A DNA stretch of 64,000 bases from Phycisphaerae bacterium (lineage in GTDB: Bacteria; Planctomycetota; Phycisphaerae; Sedimentisphaerales; Anaerobacaceae), in the NCBI GenBank assembly GCA_030615025.1, contig JAUXAB010000005.1:1-64000 (forward strand), given 5' to 3'. Shown in pieces: positions 8,215 to 16,139 of the stretch (position 1 is its first letter; each line of letters begins with the position of its first letter). A program made the translations under genes and the position numbers. Under the pieces are notes generated by a model. The model was given only the letters and a program-made list of their open reading frames with translations, did not search any database and had not been told where the DNA came from.

Positions 8215-8465
8215 CCTGCACTTCTCATTAACCGCAGAGGCCGCAGTCCTTAGGACTCCTTACGGAGAGGCCGCCGAGAAAACAGAAATTGTATTGTCTT
8301 ACCTGGTAATCCGTACTCGATATTCGACATTCCTCTCCAAATAATCAATATCGAAGATCCGCCTCCGGCGGAATCAATCATCACTAATCATTAATCATTG
8401 AAAATTGCTGCCTCTAAGTAGTCGAACCACAACCACCACCTCTCTTATGCTATCCCCGAAAATGC
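8215..8465. repeat. Dispersed repeats before the restriction-modification island
   Basis: No gene is seen. The stretch contains ACCGCAGAGGCCGCAG-type and CGATATTCGACATTCC-type phrases, the hairpin TCCGCC-TCC-GGCGGA (8356-8372), and ATCATCACTAATCATTAATC simple sequence. Similar phrases recur near 43205-43315 and 44690. Confidence 0.5.
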
Positions 8466-8489
8466 TACTTATAGTATCGTAGACGCTAC
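8466..8489 (+). promoter_or_regulatory. C-box operator of the restriction-modification controller
   Basis: Two adjacent inverted repeats, TACT-TAT-AGTA (8466-8476) and GTAG-ACG-CTAC (8479-8489), are separated by 2 bp. The left site shares the core ACTTATAGT with the Esp1396I/AhdI-type C-protein operators. A -10-like TAATTA (8505-8510) ends 6 bases before the ATG of the controller gene. This places the right repeat over the -35 and predicts a leaderless transcript. Confidence 0.65.
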
Positions 8490-8516
8490 ATCACCGCAGA
8501 GCAATAATTACAACTT

Positions 8517-8726
8517 ATGAGCACCAACAACATCCTAAAAAGATTTGGCCAAAAGGTTAAGTCTCTACGTCTCGAAAAGGGCTGGTCGCAGAAAGAACTG
8601 GCTCATCGTGCGGATCTCCACAGAACCTACATAGGAAGCATCGAGAGACACGAGAGAAATGTCAGCCTCCTAAATGTCGAACGAATCGCGAAAGCTCTAA
8701 AGGTCAACATCAAAGACTTATTATAA
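8517..8726 (+). CDS. Restriction-modification controller (C) protein, XRE family
   Basis: This 69-residue single-domain helix-turn-helix protein has the C-protein layout: LRLEKGWSQKELAHRADLHRTYIGSIERHERN, then LLNVERIAKALKV. C proteins bind their own operator, first activating themselves and the nuclease and then repressing. That delays nuclease expression until host DNA is methylated. It is the first gene of a four-gene run and sits 27 bp downstream of a tandem C-box. No Shine-Dalgarno is visible before the ATG, as in other leaderless C genes. The methylase starts directly after its stop. Confidence 0.85.
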   Translation: MSTNNILKRFGQKVKSLRLEKGWSQKELAHRADLHRTYIGSIERHERNVSLLNVERIAKALKVNIKDLL

Positions 8727-8731
8727 AGGAG

Positions 8732-9649
8732 GTGGATATCGCTCTTTTGGCGGAAAGATTGGCAAAGCCCTTCTTAAAGTGGGCTGGCGGCAAGGGACAG
8801 CTTATCACCGAGATTGACGCACGGTTACCAGAAGGCATCAAGACCGGCGAAATCGAAACTTACGTTGAACCCTTTGTGGGCGGTGGGGCGGTTTTCTTTC
8901 ATATCGTGCAGAATTACGACAAGGTGAAATATTTTTACCTACTTGACATAAATGAGGATTTAGTCAACTGCTACAACATTATCAAGGAAGATTTTGGGTC
9001 TCTTGTTCATGAACTCCTTTCTCTGCAGGATAAATTCTTGGCAACACAAAGATCCAAACGAAAAGAGCTTTATCTGAACATACGAAAGAGGTTTAACACT
9101 GAGAAGGTTGCCCACTTCAACACTAAAACTGCTGCAAAATTAATATTCCTAAACAAAACATGTTTTAACGGTTTGTATCGTGTTAATAGGAAAGGCGAGT
9201 TTAACGTTCCTTTTGGTGGCTACGAGAGTCCTCGAATTTGTGCTGCTAACAACTTGAGGATTGCTTCAGAAGTCTTGCAAAAAGCACAAGTAATTCATGG
9301 CGATTTCAAAGATAGCCAAAGGTATATCAACAATCGTACTTTTGTATATTTAGATCCCCCTTATCGACCCTTAAGCCCAACTGCAGGTTTTACTTCTTAT
9401 TCAAAAGAAGATTTTAATCACGAAGATCAAATACGACTTGCCGAATTCTGCAAAGAGATAAACAGCAGGGGGGCTAAGTTTCTTTTAAGCAACTCCGACC
9501 CCAAAAATGAAAATCCGAAAGACCATTTCTTTGAAGACCACTACAAGGAATTCAAAATAGAAAGAGTTAAAGCAATAAGAGCCATCAACTGTAAAGCTTC
9601 AGGCAGAGGACAAATTAACGAACTTTTAATAACAAACTATCAGTTTTAG
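8732..9649 (+). CDS. DNA adenine (N6) methylase, Dam/M.DpnII family
   Basis: This is an alpha-class N6-adenine methyltransferase of about 300 residues. The AdoMet site FLKWAGGKGQL lies near residues 14-24, VEPFVGGGAVF near 47, and the catalytic DPPY near 210, followed by the Dam-type FTSYSKEDF stretch. It should protect the host against the neighbouring nuclease. GATC-type specificity is typical of the family but not proved. The start is uncertain. The frame opens with GTG at 8732 directly on the AGGAGG, too close for normal initiation, and TTG at 8747 is an alternative. Base composition is clearly AT-richer than the flanking genes, in keeping with horizontal transfer. Confidence 0.85.
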   Translation: MDIALLAERLAKPFLKWAGGKGQLITEIDARLPEGIKTGEIETYVEPFVGGGAVFFHIVQNYDKVKYFYLLDINEDLVNCYNIIKEDFGSLVHELLSLQDKFLATQRSKRKELYLNIRKRFNTEKVAHFNTKTAAKLIFLNKTCFNGLYRVNRKGEFNVPFGGYESPRICAANNLRIASEVLQKAQVIHGDFKDSQRYINNRTFVYLDPPYRPLSPTAGFTSYSKEDFNHEDQIRLAEFCKEINSRGAKFLLSNSDPKNENPKDHFFEDHYKEFKIERVKAIRAINCKASGRGQINELLITNYQF

Positions 9650-9662
9650 GTGGGAGACAAAC

Positions 9663-10430
9663 GTGGCACACAGTGAGTCTTGGAACAAGATATTTGCGGA
9701 TTATAATATATATGATCACGATTTTGATGAGGGGCCTTTTCAAATTACAGCCGGGCAAATCAAAAAAGCATGCCAAAACTTCACAGAAGTAGGCCAAAAG
9801 GAAGTAAGAATCCTATGCAAACAGGATAGTAGAGAAGATAGACCCAAGGTTTTCATTGAAAGAGGTTTATTTTTGCTACCTACAAAGAATGGAGAGTATG
9901 TAATTGTAAAAGGCGAAGGTTACGTTGATATCCCCGAAATCGAGAGAACACAAGAAGTGTATGTATCAAAACTCGATTTTCCTTTGGATACTTCGTTAGT
10001 CGGAAATTCCGAAATGCAACACTTAGATTTTGCATATGCTTCCAGCCTGATTAGAAGCTTTATGAAAGATGAAAGTTTAGTATTGACTATTAGAGGTAGG
10101 AAATACACTCCGGAGTTTTCCTTCAAAGTAGGAACACATCATATCAATGTAAAAAGCGTACAAACAGAAGTCGACGCAGGATATGAGGGAAGATCTCAGG
10201 TTGTTTTAGTAGAAGCTAAGAGTGGCAGTACTCAAAATGTAATAATAAGGCAACTGTACTATCCTTTCCGACAGTGGCAGGCCAGAACTCAAAAAAACGT
10301 AATTACTCTATTTTTCCAGAAAAGCGGTGACACATATTCTATTTGGAATTTTCAGTTCAACAACATAGAGGACTATAATAGTATTGAACTTGCAAAATCA
10401 GGGAGATTTAGAATTGTCACCGATAATTAA
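9663..10430 (+). CDS. Type II restriction endonuclease, PD-(D/E)xK type
   Basis: This 255-residue protein lies between two DNA methylases. It shows a PD-(D/E)xK core: Asp171 in EVDAGYEG, then VLVEAKSG with Glu184 and Lys186. The IRQLYYPFRQW stretch that follows is common in nucleases of this group. No closer family could be named by eye. Start is GTG with GGGAG about 7 bases upstream. It overlaps the next methylase gene by 1 base (TAATG), so the two are translationally coupled. Sequence is AT-rich like the upstream methylase. Recognition sequence unknown. Confidence 0.75.
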   Translation: MAHSESWNKIFADYNIYDHDFDEGPFQITAGQIKKACQNFTEVGQKEVRILCKQDSREDRPKVFIERGLFLLPTKNGEYVIVKGEGYVDIPEIERTQEVYVSKLDFPLDTSLVGNSEMQHLDFAYASSLIRSFMKDESLVLTIRGRKYTPEFSFKVGTHHINVKSVQTEVDAGYEGRSQVVLVEAKSGSTQNVIIRQLYYPFRQWQARTQKNVITLFFQKSGDTYSIWNFQFNNIEDYNSIELAKSGRFRIVTDN

Positions 10431-11212
10431 TGACAGACTTCAATAACTACACTCCAGAATACACAACGGTCTGGTCGTTCCCAGAGCGTGGGAATTGGGC
10501 GACGCATAATCCGAAGTATCGGGGGAATTTTGCTCCACAAATAGCACGTAATATCATTGAGATGTATACGAAAAAGGGCGATTCCATCCTCGACCCGATG
10601 GTTGGGGCAGGGACGACACTTATCGAAGCAAAACTTTTAGCAAGAAATGCGCTGGGAATGGATATAAATCCGGAGGCTGTCGAACTTACAAAAAATGCGC
10701 TGCGTTTCAAACATCATCCGCCAAGTGAGCAGAAAGTAAAGGTTGGCGATGCGCGAGATTTAACTTTTCTTAAAGATAACTCCTTCGATTTAGTTTTAAC
10801 TCATCCTCCGTATATGAATATTATCAAATATTCGGATGGGAAAATACCGGCGGACCTCTCGAATATCAGCAGCTTGCCAAAATTTTGTGATGAAATTGAA
10901 AAAATCGCCAAAGAATTATTGCGGGTCCTTAAGCCGGACAAATACTGCGCTATCCTTATCGGCGAGACACGCAAAGGAAAACACATGGTCCCACTTGCTT
11001 TTAACGTGATGCAGCGTTTTCTGAAAGTCGGGTTTGTATTGAAAGAAGACATTATCAAAGTCCAGCACCATTGCACGTCCACCGAACGCTGGCGAGCCAA
11101 AGCCATGCGCGATAAGTTTTACTTGATAATGCACGAGCATTTGTTCGTTTTTCGCAAGGCGAGGGCGGGGGAGGATTTATCGCGGCTAAAATACAGCCGG
11201 TTAAATGATTAA
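10430..11212 (+). CDS. Second DNA methylase (N4/N6 type, beta-like)
   Basis: This 260-residue AdoMet-dependent methyltransferase has motif I, ILDPMVGAGTTLIEA, near residue 52, GMDINPEAV, and a catalytic THPPY near 126. The last is a variant of the (T/D)(S/P)PPY motif of the N-4/N-6 DNA methylase family. Its build differs from that of the Dam-type enzyme in the same operon. Two unlike methylases with one nuclease occur in DpnII-like and asymmetric-site systems, where each enzyme protects a different strand or DNA form. Start ATG overlaps the nuclease stop by one base. Composition is closer to the genome average than that of the two preceding genes. Confidence 0.8.
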   Translation: MTDFNNYTPEYTTVWSFPERGNWATHNPKYRGNFAPQIARNIIEMYTKKGDSILDPMVGAGTTLIEAKLLARNALGMDINPEAVELTKNALRFKHHPPSEQKVKVGDARDLTFLKDNSFDLVLTHPPYMNIIKYSDGKIPADLSNISSLPKFCDEIEKIAKELLRVLKPDKYCAILIGETRKGKHMVPLAFNVMQRFLKVGFVLKEDIIKVQHHCTSTERWRAKAMRDKFYLIMHEHLFVFRKARAGEDLSRLKYSRLND

Positions 11213-11262
11213 GGCCGATGACAAAAAAAAAGCACTTTTTTTATTAAAAAGTTCGATTTTTA

Positions 11263-11291
11263 TTGAACATTCTATGGGAGTTTGGTATAAT
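11263..11291 (+). promoter_or_regulatory. Sigma70-type promoter of hairpin module B
   Basis: TTGAAC (11263-11268), a 17-bp spacer, and a perfect TATAAT (11286-11291). The predicted start near 11298 falls exactly before the first hairpin of the candidate RNA. A promoter with the same spacing precedes the homologous module at 46240. Confidence 0.7.
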
Positions 11292-11297
11292 ACAAAA

Positions 11298-11777
11298 CGC
11301 CATAGAAATGGCAGGTATTTAGCGGAGAACCGCAAGTCTTAGTATCAGCAGATACACGTCAAAAAGCATCGTTATTGAATGGTCGTTAGTTAATCGTCTT
11401 GTAGTGAAGCGAAAACCCCTTAGGGGAATTACCAATCATGAGCATCGAGAATCCAACTTTAGTTCACTTTAGGCACTTTAGCTCACTCTTCACTAACTTG
11501 CCCTCTACAACTGTAGAGAATCCTCTACAAATCAGCTCTTTTTTGCAAAACAAACCCAATTTCCGAAAAAGTCAAATGAACGTAAATAAGGTATTAACAA
11601 ATGCTTATGAAGAAAAGACACTTGGTGAACGCGGGAAAAACAAACCCAATACAAACCCAATACAAACCCAATCAAACCCAATTTCCCCGCCCCCCGCGGC
11701 GAAACAAACCCAATTCAAACCCAAACAAACCCAATTTCAGAGGCAAAAAATGCTGCTGAGTTTGACGATTAACGTTT
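11298..11777 (+). ncRNA. Candidate structured RNA, module B (hairpins plus CAAACCCAA tail)
   Basis: Three hairpins follow the promoter. The first is GCCAT-AGAA-ATGGC (11299-11312). The second is GCGG-AGAA-CCGC (11322-11333). The third is GTATC-AGCA-GATAC (11342-11355). The second and third are identical in module C, while the first differs completely in sequence there but keeps its shape. A further small stem, CCCC-TTA-GGGG, is at 11416-11426. From 11501 the C/A-rich repeat begins with a CTCTACA-AC-TGTAGAG stem and continues with about eight CAAACCCAA units. No protein is supported. I do not recognise this as a known RNA class. Confidence 0.5.
11501..11777 (+). repeat. C/A-rich CAAACCCAA repeat element, copy B
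   Basis: This is the shortest of three copies. It keeps the 5' CTCTACAACTGTAGAG stem, the GTCAAATGAACGTAAATAAGG block, the CAAACCCAA array, and the 3' end AAAAAATGCTGC..GTTTGACGATTAACG shared with copy A. A CCCCGCCCCCCGCGGCG stretch interrupts the array. It is followed by degenerate AATCTGTGTTAATCTGTGGC repeats up to 11852. Confidence 0.7.
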
Positions 11778-11864
11778 TTTGGCTTTACTTGGTCGGTATA
11801 ATCTGTGTTAATCTGTGGCAAGAAATCCGTGCAATCTGTGCAATCCGTGGTTAAAAATACGTAT

Positions 11865-13271
11865 ATGGATGATATAGCAATCAAAAAACCGCCTAAGGGC
11901 CTTATGATTCTTGTGTTAATAGGGCCGGCATTTGTCTGGGCAGCAGAATATATCGGCTCCGGCGAAGTCATCTTAGCTACACGCACCGGCGCCATCTTAG
12001 GCACCACCATCCTCTGGGCTATTGTAATAGGTATATTCCTGAAGTTCTGGATTGGTATGAGCGGCGCCCGATATACCGTCTGCACCGGCGAAGGCATGAT
12101 TGATATGTTCAACCGCATCCCCGGCCCATCGCACTGGGTGGTCTGGCTTGTATTGGTGATACAATTTGCGTGCGCGACGATTTCCATCGGCTCGGTTGCC
12201 ACGGCGGCCGGCGTCTTTGTCAATAGTATCATCCCGATCGGAACGAAGCTGAGCGTGTGCTTAGTGACGCTTTTTGCCTTAGCAGTGGCCTGGTCGGGTA
12301 AATTCGACATCTTAAAAATCGTGATGAGCATCTTTGTCCTGATTATTGTGTTAGGCGTGATATATGTGGCTGCCTATGTGTTCCCGGGTTTTACGGAATT
12401 TCTGCGAAGTCTGAGTTTTGGTATCCCCGAGGTCCCCAAATGGGCGTCATCGATGGAGAAGGTCAGTGACAATCCGTGGAAGGAGATACTGCCACTGCTC
12501 GGCTGGGGAGCGGGGGGCTTTGCCAGCCAGGTATGGTACACATACTGGGTGCTCGGTGCCGGCTACGGCGCCGCCGCGGGCAGAGGCTACGGCAGGCCCG
12601 CAGATGTATCTATGCTAAAGGGTATGAGCCGTGACGCTGCAGAAAAAATAAAGGGCTGGTGCCACGTGCTTTATGTCGATGCAAGTCTGGCTATGGTAAT
12701 AGGAATCGTGGTTACCGGTGCGTTCTTCATCGCAGGTGCAGGAGTCCTGGGGCCGAAGCAGCTGGCGCCGGAAGGCACCGAGGTTGCTATTACTCTCTCG
12801 AAGGTGTTCTCATCGAAGTGGGGTTCGGCGGGCGGTTTTCTATTTATGTTGGCGGGGGCCGCTGCGCTGATTTCGACGCAGGTTGGCCAATTAGCCGGCT
12901 GGCCAAGATTACTGGCCGATTCCTGCAGGATTTGCATCCCCGGCTTCAATAAAAAGTTCTCCTGGAAAACGCAATTCAGATTTTTCCTGCTCTTCTTTTT
13001 GTGTGCAAATATGATTATCGTCTTTTTCTTCGAGGAGGATCCGGTTGTTTTGGTCAAGATTTCAGCGATATTTGAGGGGTTACTTTTGACGCCGCTGCAA
13101 GCTATCTGGGTTGCGATAGGACTCTTTGTGGTGATGCCCAAAATCCTTTCCAAAGAGGCGGCCGAAGTCCTCAAGCCGAATTGGATATTTGCCGTTGGAT
13201 TGATTATTGCGTTCTTAGTATTCGGCTATTTCTGCATCTTCCAGATGCCCTCGGCCTTGTTCGGGAAGTGA
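11865..13271 (+). CDS. Nramp-family-like metal ion transporter
   Basis: A 468-residue integral membrane protein with about eleven hydrophobic segments that resembles the Nramp (MntH/SLC11) family. The first helix reads GPAFVWAAEYIGSGEVILATRTG; the DPGN metal-binding motif of classical Mn/Fe transporters is absent. Helix 6 is around GAGGFASQVWYTYWVLG. Related divergent Nramp proteins are thought to carry Mg2+ or other substrates, so substrate is open. Start is the ATG at 11865. The upstream 60 bp is degenerate repeat (AATCTGTGTTAATCTGTGG), and an in-frame start at 11805 would translate that repeat. The 3' end converges on miaB with only 8 bp between. Confidence 0.75.
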   Translation: MDDIAIKKPPKGLMILVLIGPAFVWAAEYIGSGEVILATRTGAILGTTILWAIVIGIFLKFWIGMSGARYTVCTGEGMIDMFNRIPGPSHWVVWLVLVIQFACATISIGSVATAAGVFVNSIIPIGTKLSVCLVTLFALAVAWSGKFDILKIVMSIFVLIIVLGVIYVAAYVFPGFTEFLRSLSFGIPEVPKWASSMEKVSDNPWKEILPLLGWGAGGFASQVWYTYWVLGAGYGAAAGRGYGRPADVSMLKGMSRDAAEKIKGWCHVLYVDASLAMVIGIVVTGAFFIAGAGVLGPKQLAPEGTEVAITLSKVFSSKWGSAGGFLFMLAGAAALISTQVGQLAGWPRLLADSCRICIPGFNKKFSWKTQFRFFLLFFLCANMIIVFFFEEDPVVLVKISAIFEGLLLTPLQAIWVAIGLFVVMPKILSKEAAEVLKPNWIFAVGLIIAFLVFGYFCIFQMPSALFGK

Positions 13272-13279
13272 GGCCGGTG

Positions 13280-14665
13280 TCAGATAAGCTCGCCGAAGAG
13301 GGTCAGCGGCGAGGTTTTGGTGATTTTAACTTTTGCAAACTGTCCAGCCAGGGATTCAGGGCCGTTAAAGACTACTATATGGTCCGTTGCGGTTCGGCCA
13401 ATAAGCTGTGGCGTGTCCGTGTTTTGGGCGACATTTAGATGCGGTTTTTTGCTCAATCCCTCGACCAGGACTTTTACTTGTTTGCCTAAATACTCGGCGC
13501 TAAGCCGGTCGCTAATCTTTTCCTGAACGGCGAGTAGCTCTATGTTCCGGCTTTTCTTCACTTCAAGAGGGACATCATCGGCTAACCTTTTATCCGCGGT
13601 TGTACCCGGCCGGGGCGAGTATTTGAAAATGAAACAATTTTTGTATTGCGCTTTTTTGACAAGCTCGACGGTCGCCTCAAAATCGGCTTCAGTTTCACCT
13701 GGAAAGCCCACCATAAAATCACCCGCAATCGCTATGTCCGGCACGATGGCCCGTGCCTTAGCCAAAAGCTGAAGATACTCTTCGGCGGTGTAATTGCGAT
13801 TCATCGCACGAAGGATTCTGTCCGAGCCGCTCTGCGCAGGCATGTGCAAATAATTGCAGACCTTCGGCGAATCAGCCATCGCCTGTAAAATTTCATCGAA
13901 GAACTCTTCCGAAGGGTAACTGGTAACAAATCTTATCCACTCAACTCCTTCGATATCGCTTGCCTTCTCAAACAAATCAGCCAGACAATACGTTTTCTCG
14001 CTGCTCCTGTACTTATACGAATTTACCCTCTGGCCAAGCAGCGTAACCTGTTTTACTCCCTGGCCTGCTAATCTTTTTATCTGCTCGATTACTGCTGCAG
14101 GTGCACGGGAAACTTGCGGCCCACGCACGAAAGGAACAATACAATACGTGCAGAAATTGTTACAGCCCCGCATTGCCCGGACAAATGCCTGACCGGGTAT
14201 CTGCTTGTCCTCGATGCCATAAGCAGATTCGAATTTTTCAAGTGTCTGGTTTTGCTTTTCAGTAGTTTTACGGATTTTTTCTGTTACCGCTAAACTCTTT
14301 TTCTTTTGCTGCAGTGTTTCTGTCAGCAGTTTCGTTATTTGTGGTATTTGTGCCGGCCCGCAGACGATATCGACCGCTTCGTGTTTGAGCAGTTCGGTGC
14401 CGAGTCGCTGCGCCATACAGCCGATTACGCCGACAATCATCTCAGGCCGCCTTTTTTTGATATGTTTTAGATGCCCAAGGTGCGAAAAAACCCGCTGTTC
14501 CGCATGTCGGCGGACCGAGCAGGTGTTTATCAGAACAACATCAGCTTCTTTGACGCTGTCGACAAGACCAAACCCTGCCTTTTTAAGTGCAGAACTCACC
14601 AACGCCGTATCCAGCTTGTTCATCTGACACCCGTAGTTCTTGATGTGCACGGTTTTCCCATTCAT
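13280..14665 (-). CDS. miaB: tRNA-2-methylthio-N6-dimethylallyladenosine synthase
   Basis: This 461-residue radical SAM methylthiotransferase matches MiaB. The N-terminal UPF0004 domain opens with IKNYGCQMN and carries the three cluster cysteines (GCQMN, NTCSVR, GCMAQ). The radical SAM motif CNNFCTYC is near residue 150, and a C-terminal TRAM-type domain ends the protein. The enzyme adds the methylthio group at position 2 of i6A37 in tRNAs reading UNN codons. The ATG at 14665 puts the family's N-terminus right; an in-frame TTG 21 bases upstream is possible. The next gene upstream on this strand is also a radical SAM enzyme, 58 bp away. Confidence 0.93.
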   Translation of the reverse strand: MNGKTVHIKNYGCQMNKLDTALVSSALKKAGFGLVDSVKEADVVLINTCSVRRHAEQRVFSHLGHLKHIKKRRPEMIVGVIGCMAQRLGTELLKHEAVDIVCGPAQIPQITKLLTETLQQKKKSLAVTEKIRKTTEKQNQTLEKFESAYGIEDKQIPGQAFVRAMRGCNNFCTYCIVPFVRGPQVSRAPAAVIEQIKRLAGQGVKQVTLLGQRVNSYKYRSSEKTYCLADLFEKASDIEGVEWIRFVTSYPSEEFFDEILQAMADSPKVCNYLHMPAQSGSDRILRAMNRNYTAEEYLQLLAKARAIVPDIAIAGDFMVGFPGETEADFEATVELVKKAQYKNCFIFKYSPRPGTTADKRLADDVPLEVKKSRNIELLAVQEKISDRLSAEYLGKQVKVLVEGLSKKPHLNVAQNTDTPQLIGRTATDHIVVFNGPESLAGQFAKVKITKTSPLTLFGELI

Positions 14666-14723
14666 ACAGAAAGGTGAGTATATCAATTTGAAGTGTTAAA
14701 ATCAATCGCGGTTACATCTCTAT

Positions 14724-16034
14724 TTAGCCACGCGTTTGACGCGGGGTTTGTGTTCTGTTCAGCTTTCGCTGCAGGTCTTTTAGGCGGTTTACTTCCTCGA
14801 AGCCGAGCAGGATAATTGGAAATGCGGTCTTGCTGTGAAACAACGGCTCGTCCATATTTACCCATCTCCGGCAATAGTCCCCGTCGACTGTACCCGGTAT
14901 CGGTGAAAAATCTGCTAACATCCCGCGAATGCCCAGACTGTTGGTAAAGCGCATTGAATCTTCGAGTTCCTGAATATCGGCTTGAGGATGGCCGAGAATT
15001 TGATACGCGGTGATGCTGGTAGGCTCTGCACCTGCAGCGGTGAGGCGCTCGACCGCCTGCGCAAGTTCATCAGAAGAAACTTTTGAGCCGGTTCGCTGCT
15101 GCCACTGTAAAGAAGCACTCTCAAACCCAAGATAAAAAGTCCTGAAGCCGGCCCGCACCATCAGCTCAGCCAGCTCGCTCGTAATAAAGCGAGCGTTGAG
15201 ACCATTAGGGCTGTGAAAGTTCACTTTTATATTGCGGTTTAAGACCTCATTCAAAAATGGTATCAGGACTTTTTCAGCCTCGAACAGCAAAGCATCATCA
15301 TAGAAGGCAATATTCTCAGCCCCAAGCTGACGCAATAGCTCCAACTCGGCTAAAGAGCGTTCAAGCGGCCGCGCTTTGAATTTGCCGTAAACCTTCGGCA
15401 CAGAGCAGTAAGTGCAATTAAAGGGACAGCCATCAGTCAGCTTAAGCACACCAACGTTTAGCTTCTCGTAAGCCTGCCAAAAGGGCGGCTGCTTCAAGTC
15501 CGGGCTGATTTCCAGAAATTCGGCGAGCGGCCCAAGATTTGTTCCCTGCACTATAAGATCCGCCCCCAATTCTTGTGCGTGCCCGCTGCATAGTGTTACG
15601 TAATTGCCGCCCACTATAATTTTCGTTCGAGGCCAGGCACTGCGAATATCCTCTATCACCTCTCGCACACCGGGATACCAATAGGTCATCATCGTTTGAA
15701 TAAGAACAAAATCACACGGTGGCTGGGCGGTCAGGAAATTTCTGAATAACTCCCGCGGCAGACCAAATCGTCGAAAGTATCGCGGAATTTCCCGGAGGCA
15801 GGCTGGATTCGGCAGCTTTTGGCAGTAAAATCGGCCTCGACCCCACCGGTCGGATTCAAGCTCCTTTTGCTTGGCCATGAAAGGGTCCAGTCGGTCGAGA
15901 TAGTCGAAGAGCTTGAAATCAGCCTTGCTGCGAAGATACCCTGCAACGGTCAAAATGCCATACGGCTTCAGCCAGAAATCGTAAGCAGCAAAATCATAAA
16001 CCGGCGGATTCACAAGCAGAATTTTCGGCTTCAT
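14724..16034 (-). CDS. B12-binding-domain radical SAM protein
   Basis: The 436-residue protein begins with a cobalamin-binding-like Rossmann domain (KILLVNPPVYD, then IVGGNYVTL around residue 140). The radical SAM motif CPFNCTYC follows near residue 202, with a TIM-barrel half. This layout is the large class of B12-dependent radical SAM enzymes (methylases, cyclases and others); the substrate cannot be predicted. The GCPFNCTYCS and FYDDALLF phrases are typical. It lies upstream of miaB on the same strand. Confidence 0.8.
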   Translation of the reverse strand: MKPKILLVNPPVYDFAAYDFWLKPYGILTVAGYLRSKADFKLFDYLDRLDPFMAKQKELESDRWGRGRFYCQKLPNPACLREIPRYFRRFGLPRELFRNFLTAQPPCDFVLIQTMMTYWYPGVREVIEDIRSAWPRTKIIVGGNYVTLCSGHAQELGADLIVQGTNLGPLAEFLEISPDLKQPPFWQAYEKLNVGVLKLTDGCPFNCTYCSVPKVYGKFKARPLERSLAELELLRQLGAENIAFYDDALLFEAEKVLIPFLNEVLNRNIKVNFHSPNGLNARFITSELAELMVRAGFRTFYLGFESASLQWQQRTGSKVSSDELAQAVERLTAAGAEPTSITAYQILGHPQADIQELEDSMRFTNSLGIRGMLADFSPIPGTVDGDYCRRWVNMDEPLFHSKTAFPIILLGFEEVNRLKDLQRKLNRTQTPRQTRG

Positions 16035-16139
16035 AAGTTTATCTGCAATTACCCAAGCCGATTGCAGTATAACGCGCCGGCACCATTCGAATTTTCACGA
16101 TTGGTTTCGCTGTCCGGTACTCTCTTTTGCCCCAAACTT

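Noticed and set aside
11438-11854. 138-residue open frame in copy B
   Set aside because: Repeat-derived; the peptide pattern changes frame within and between copies.
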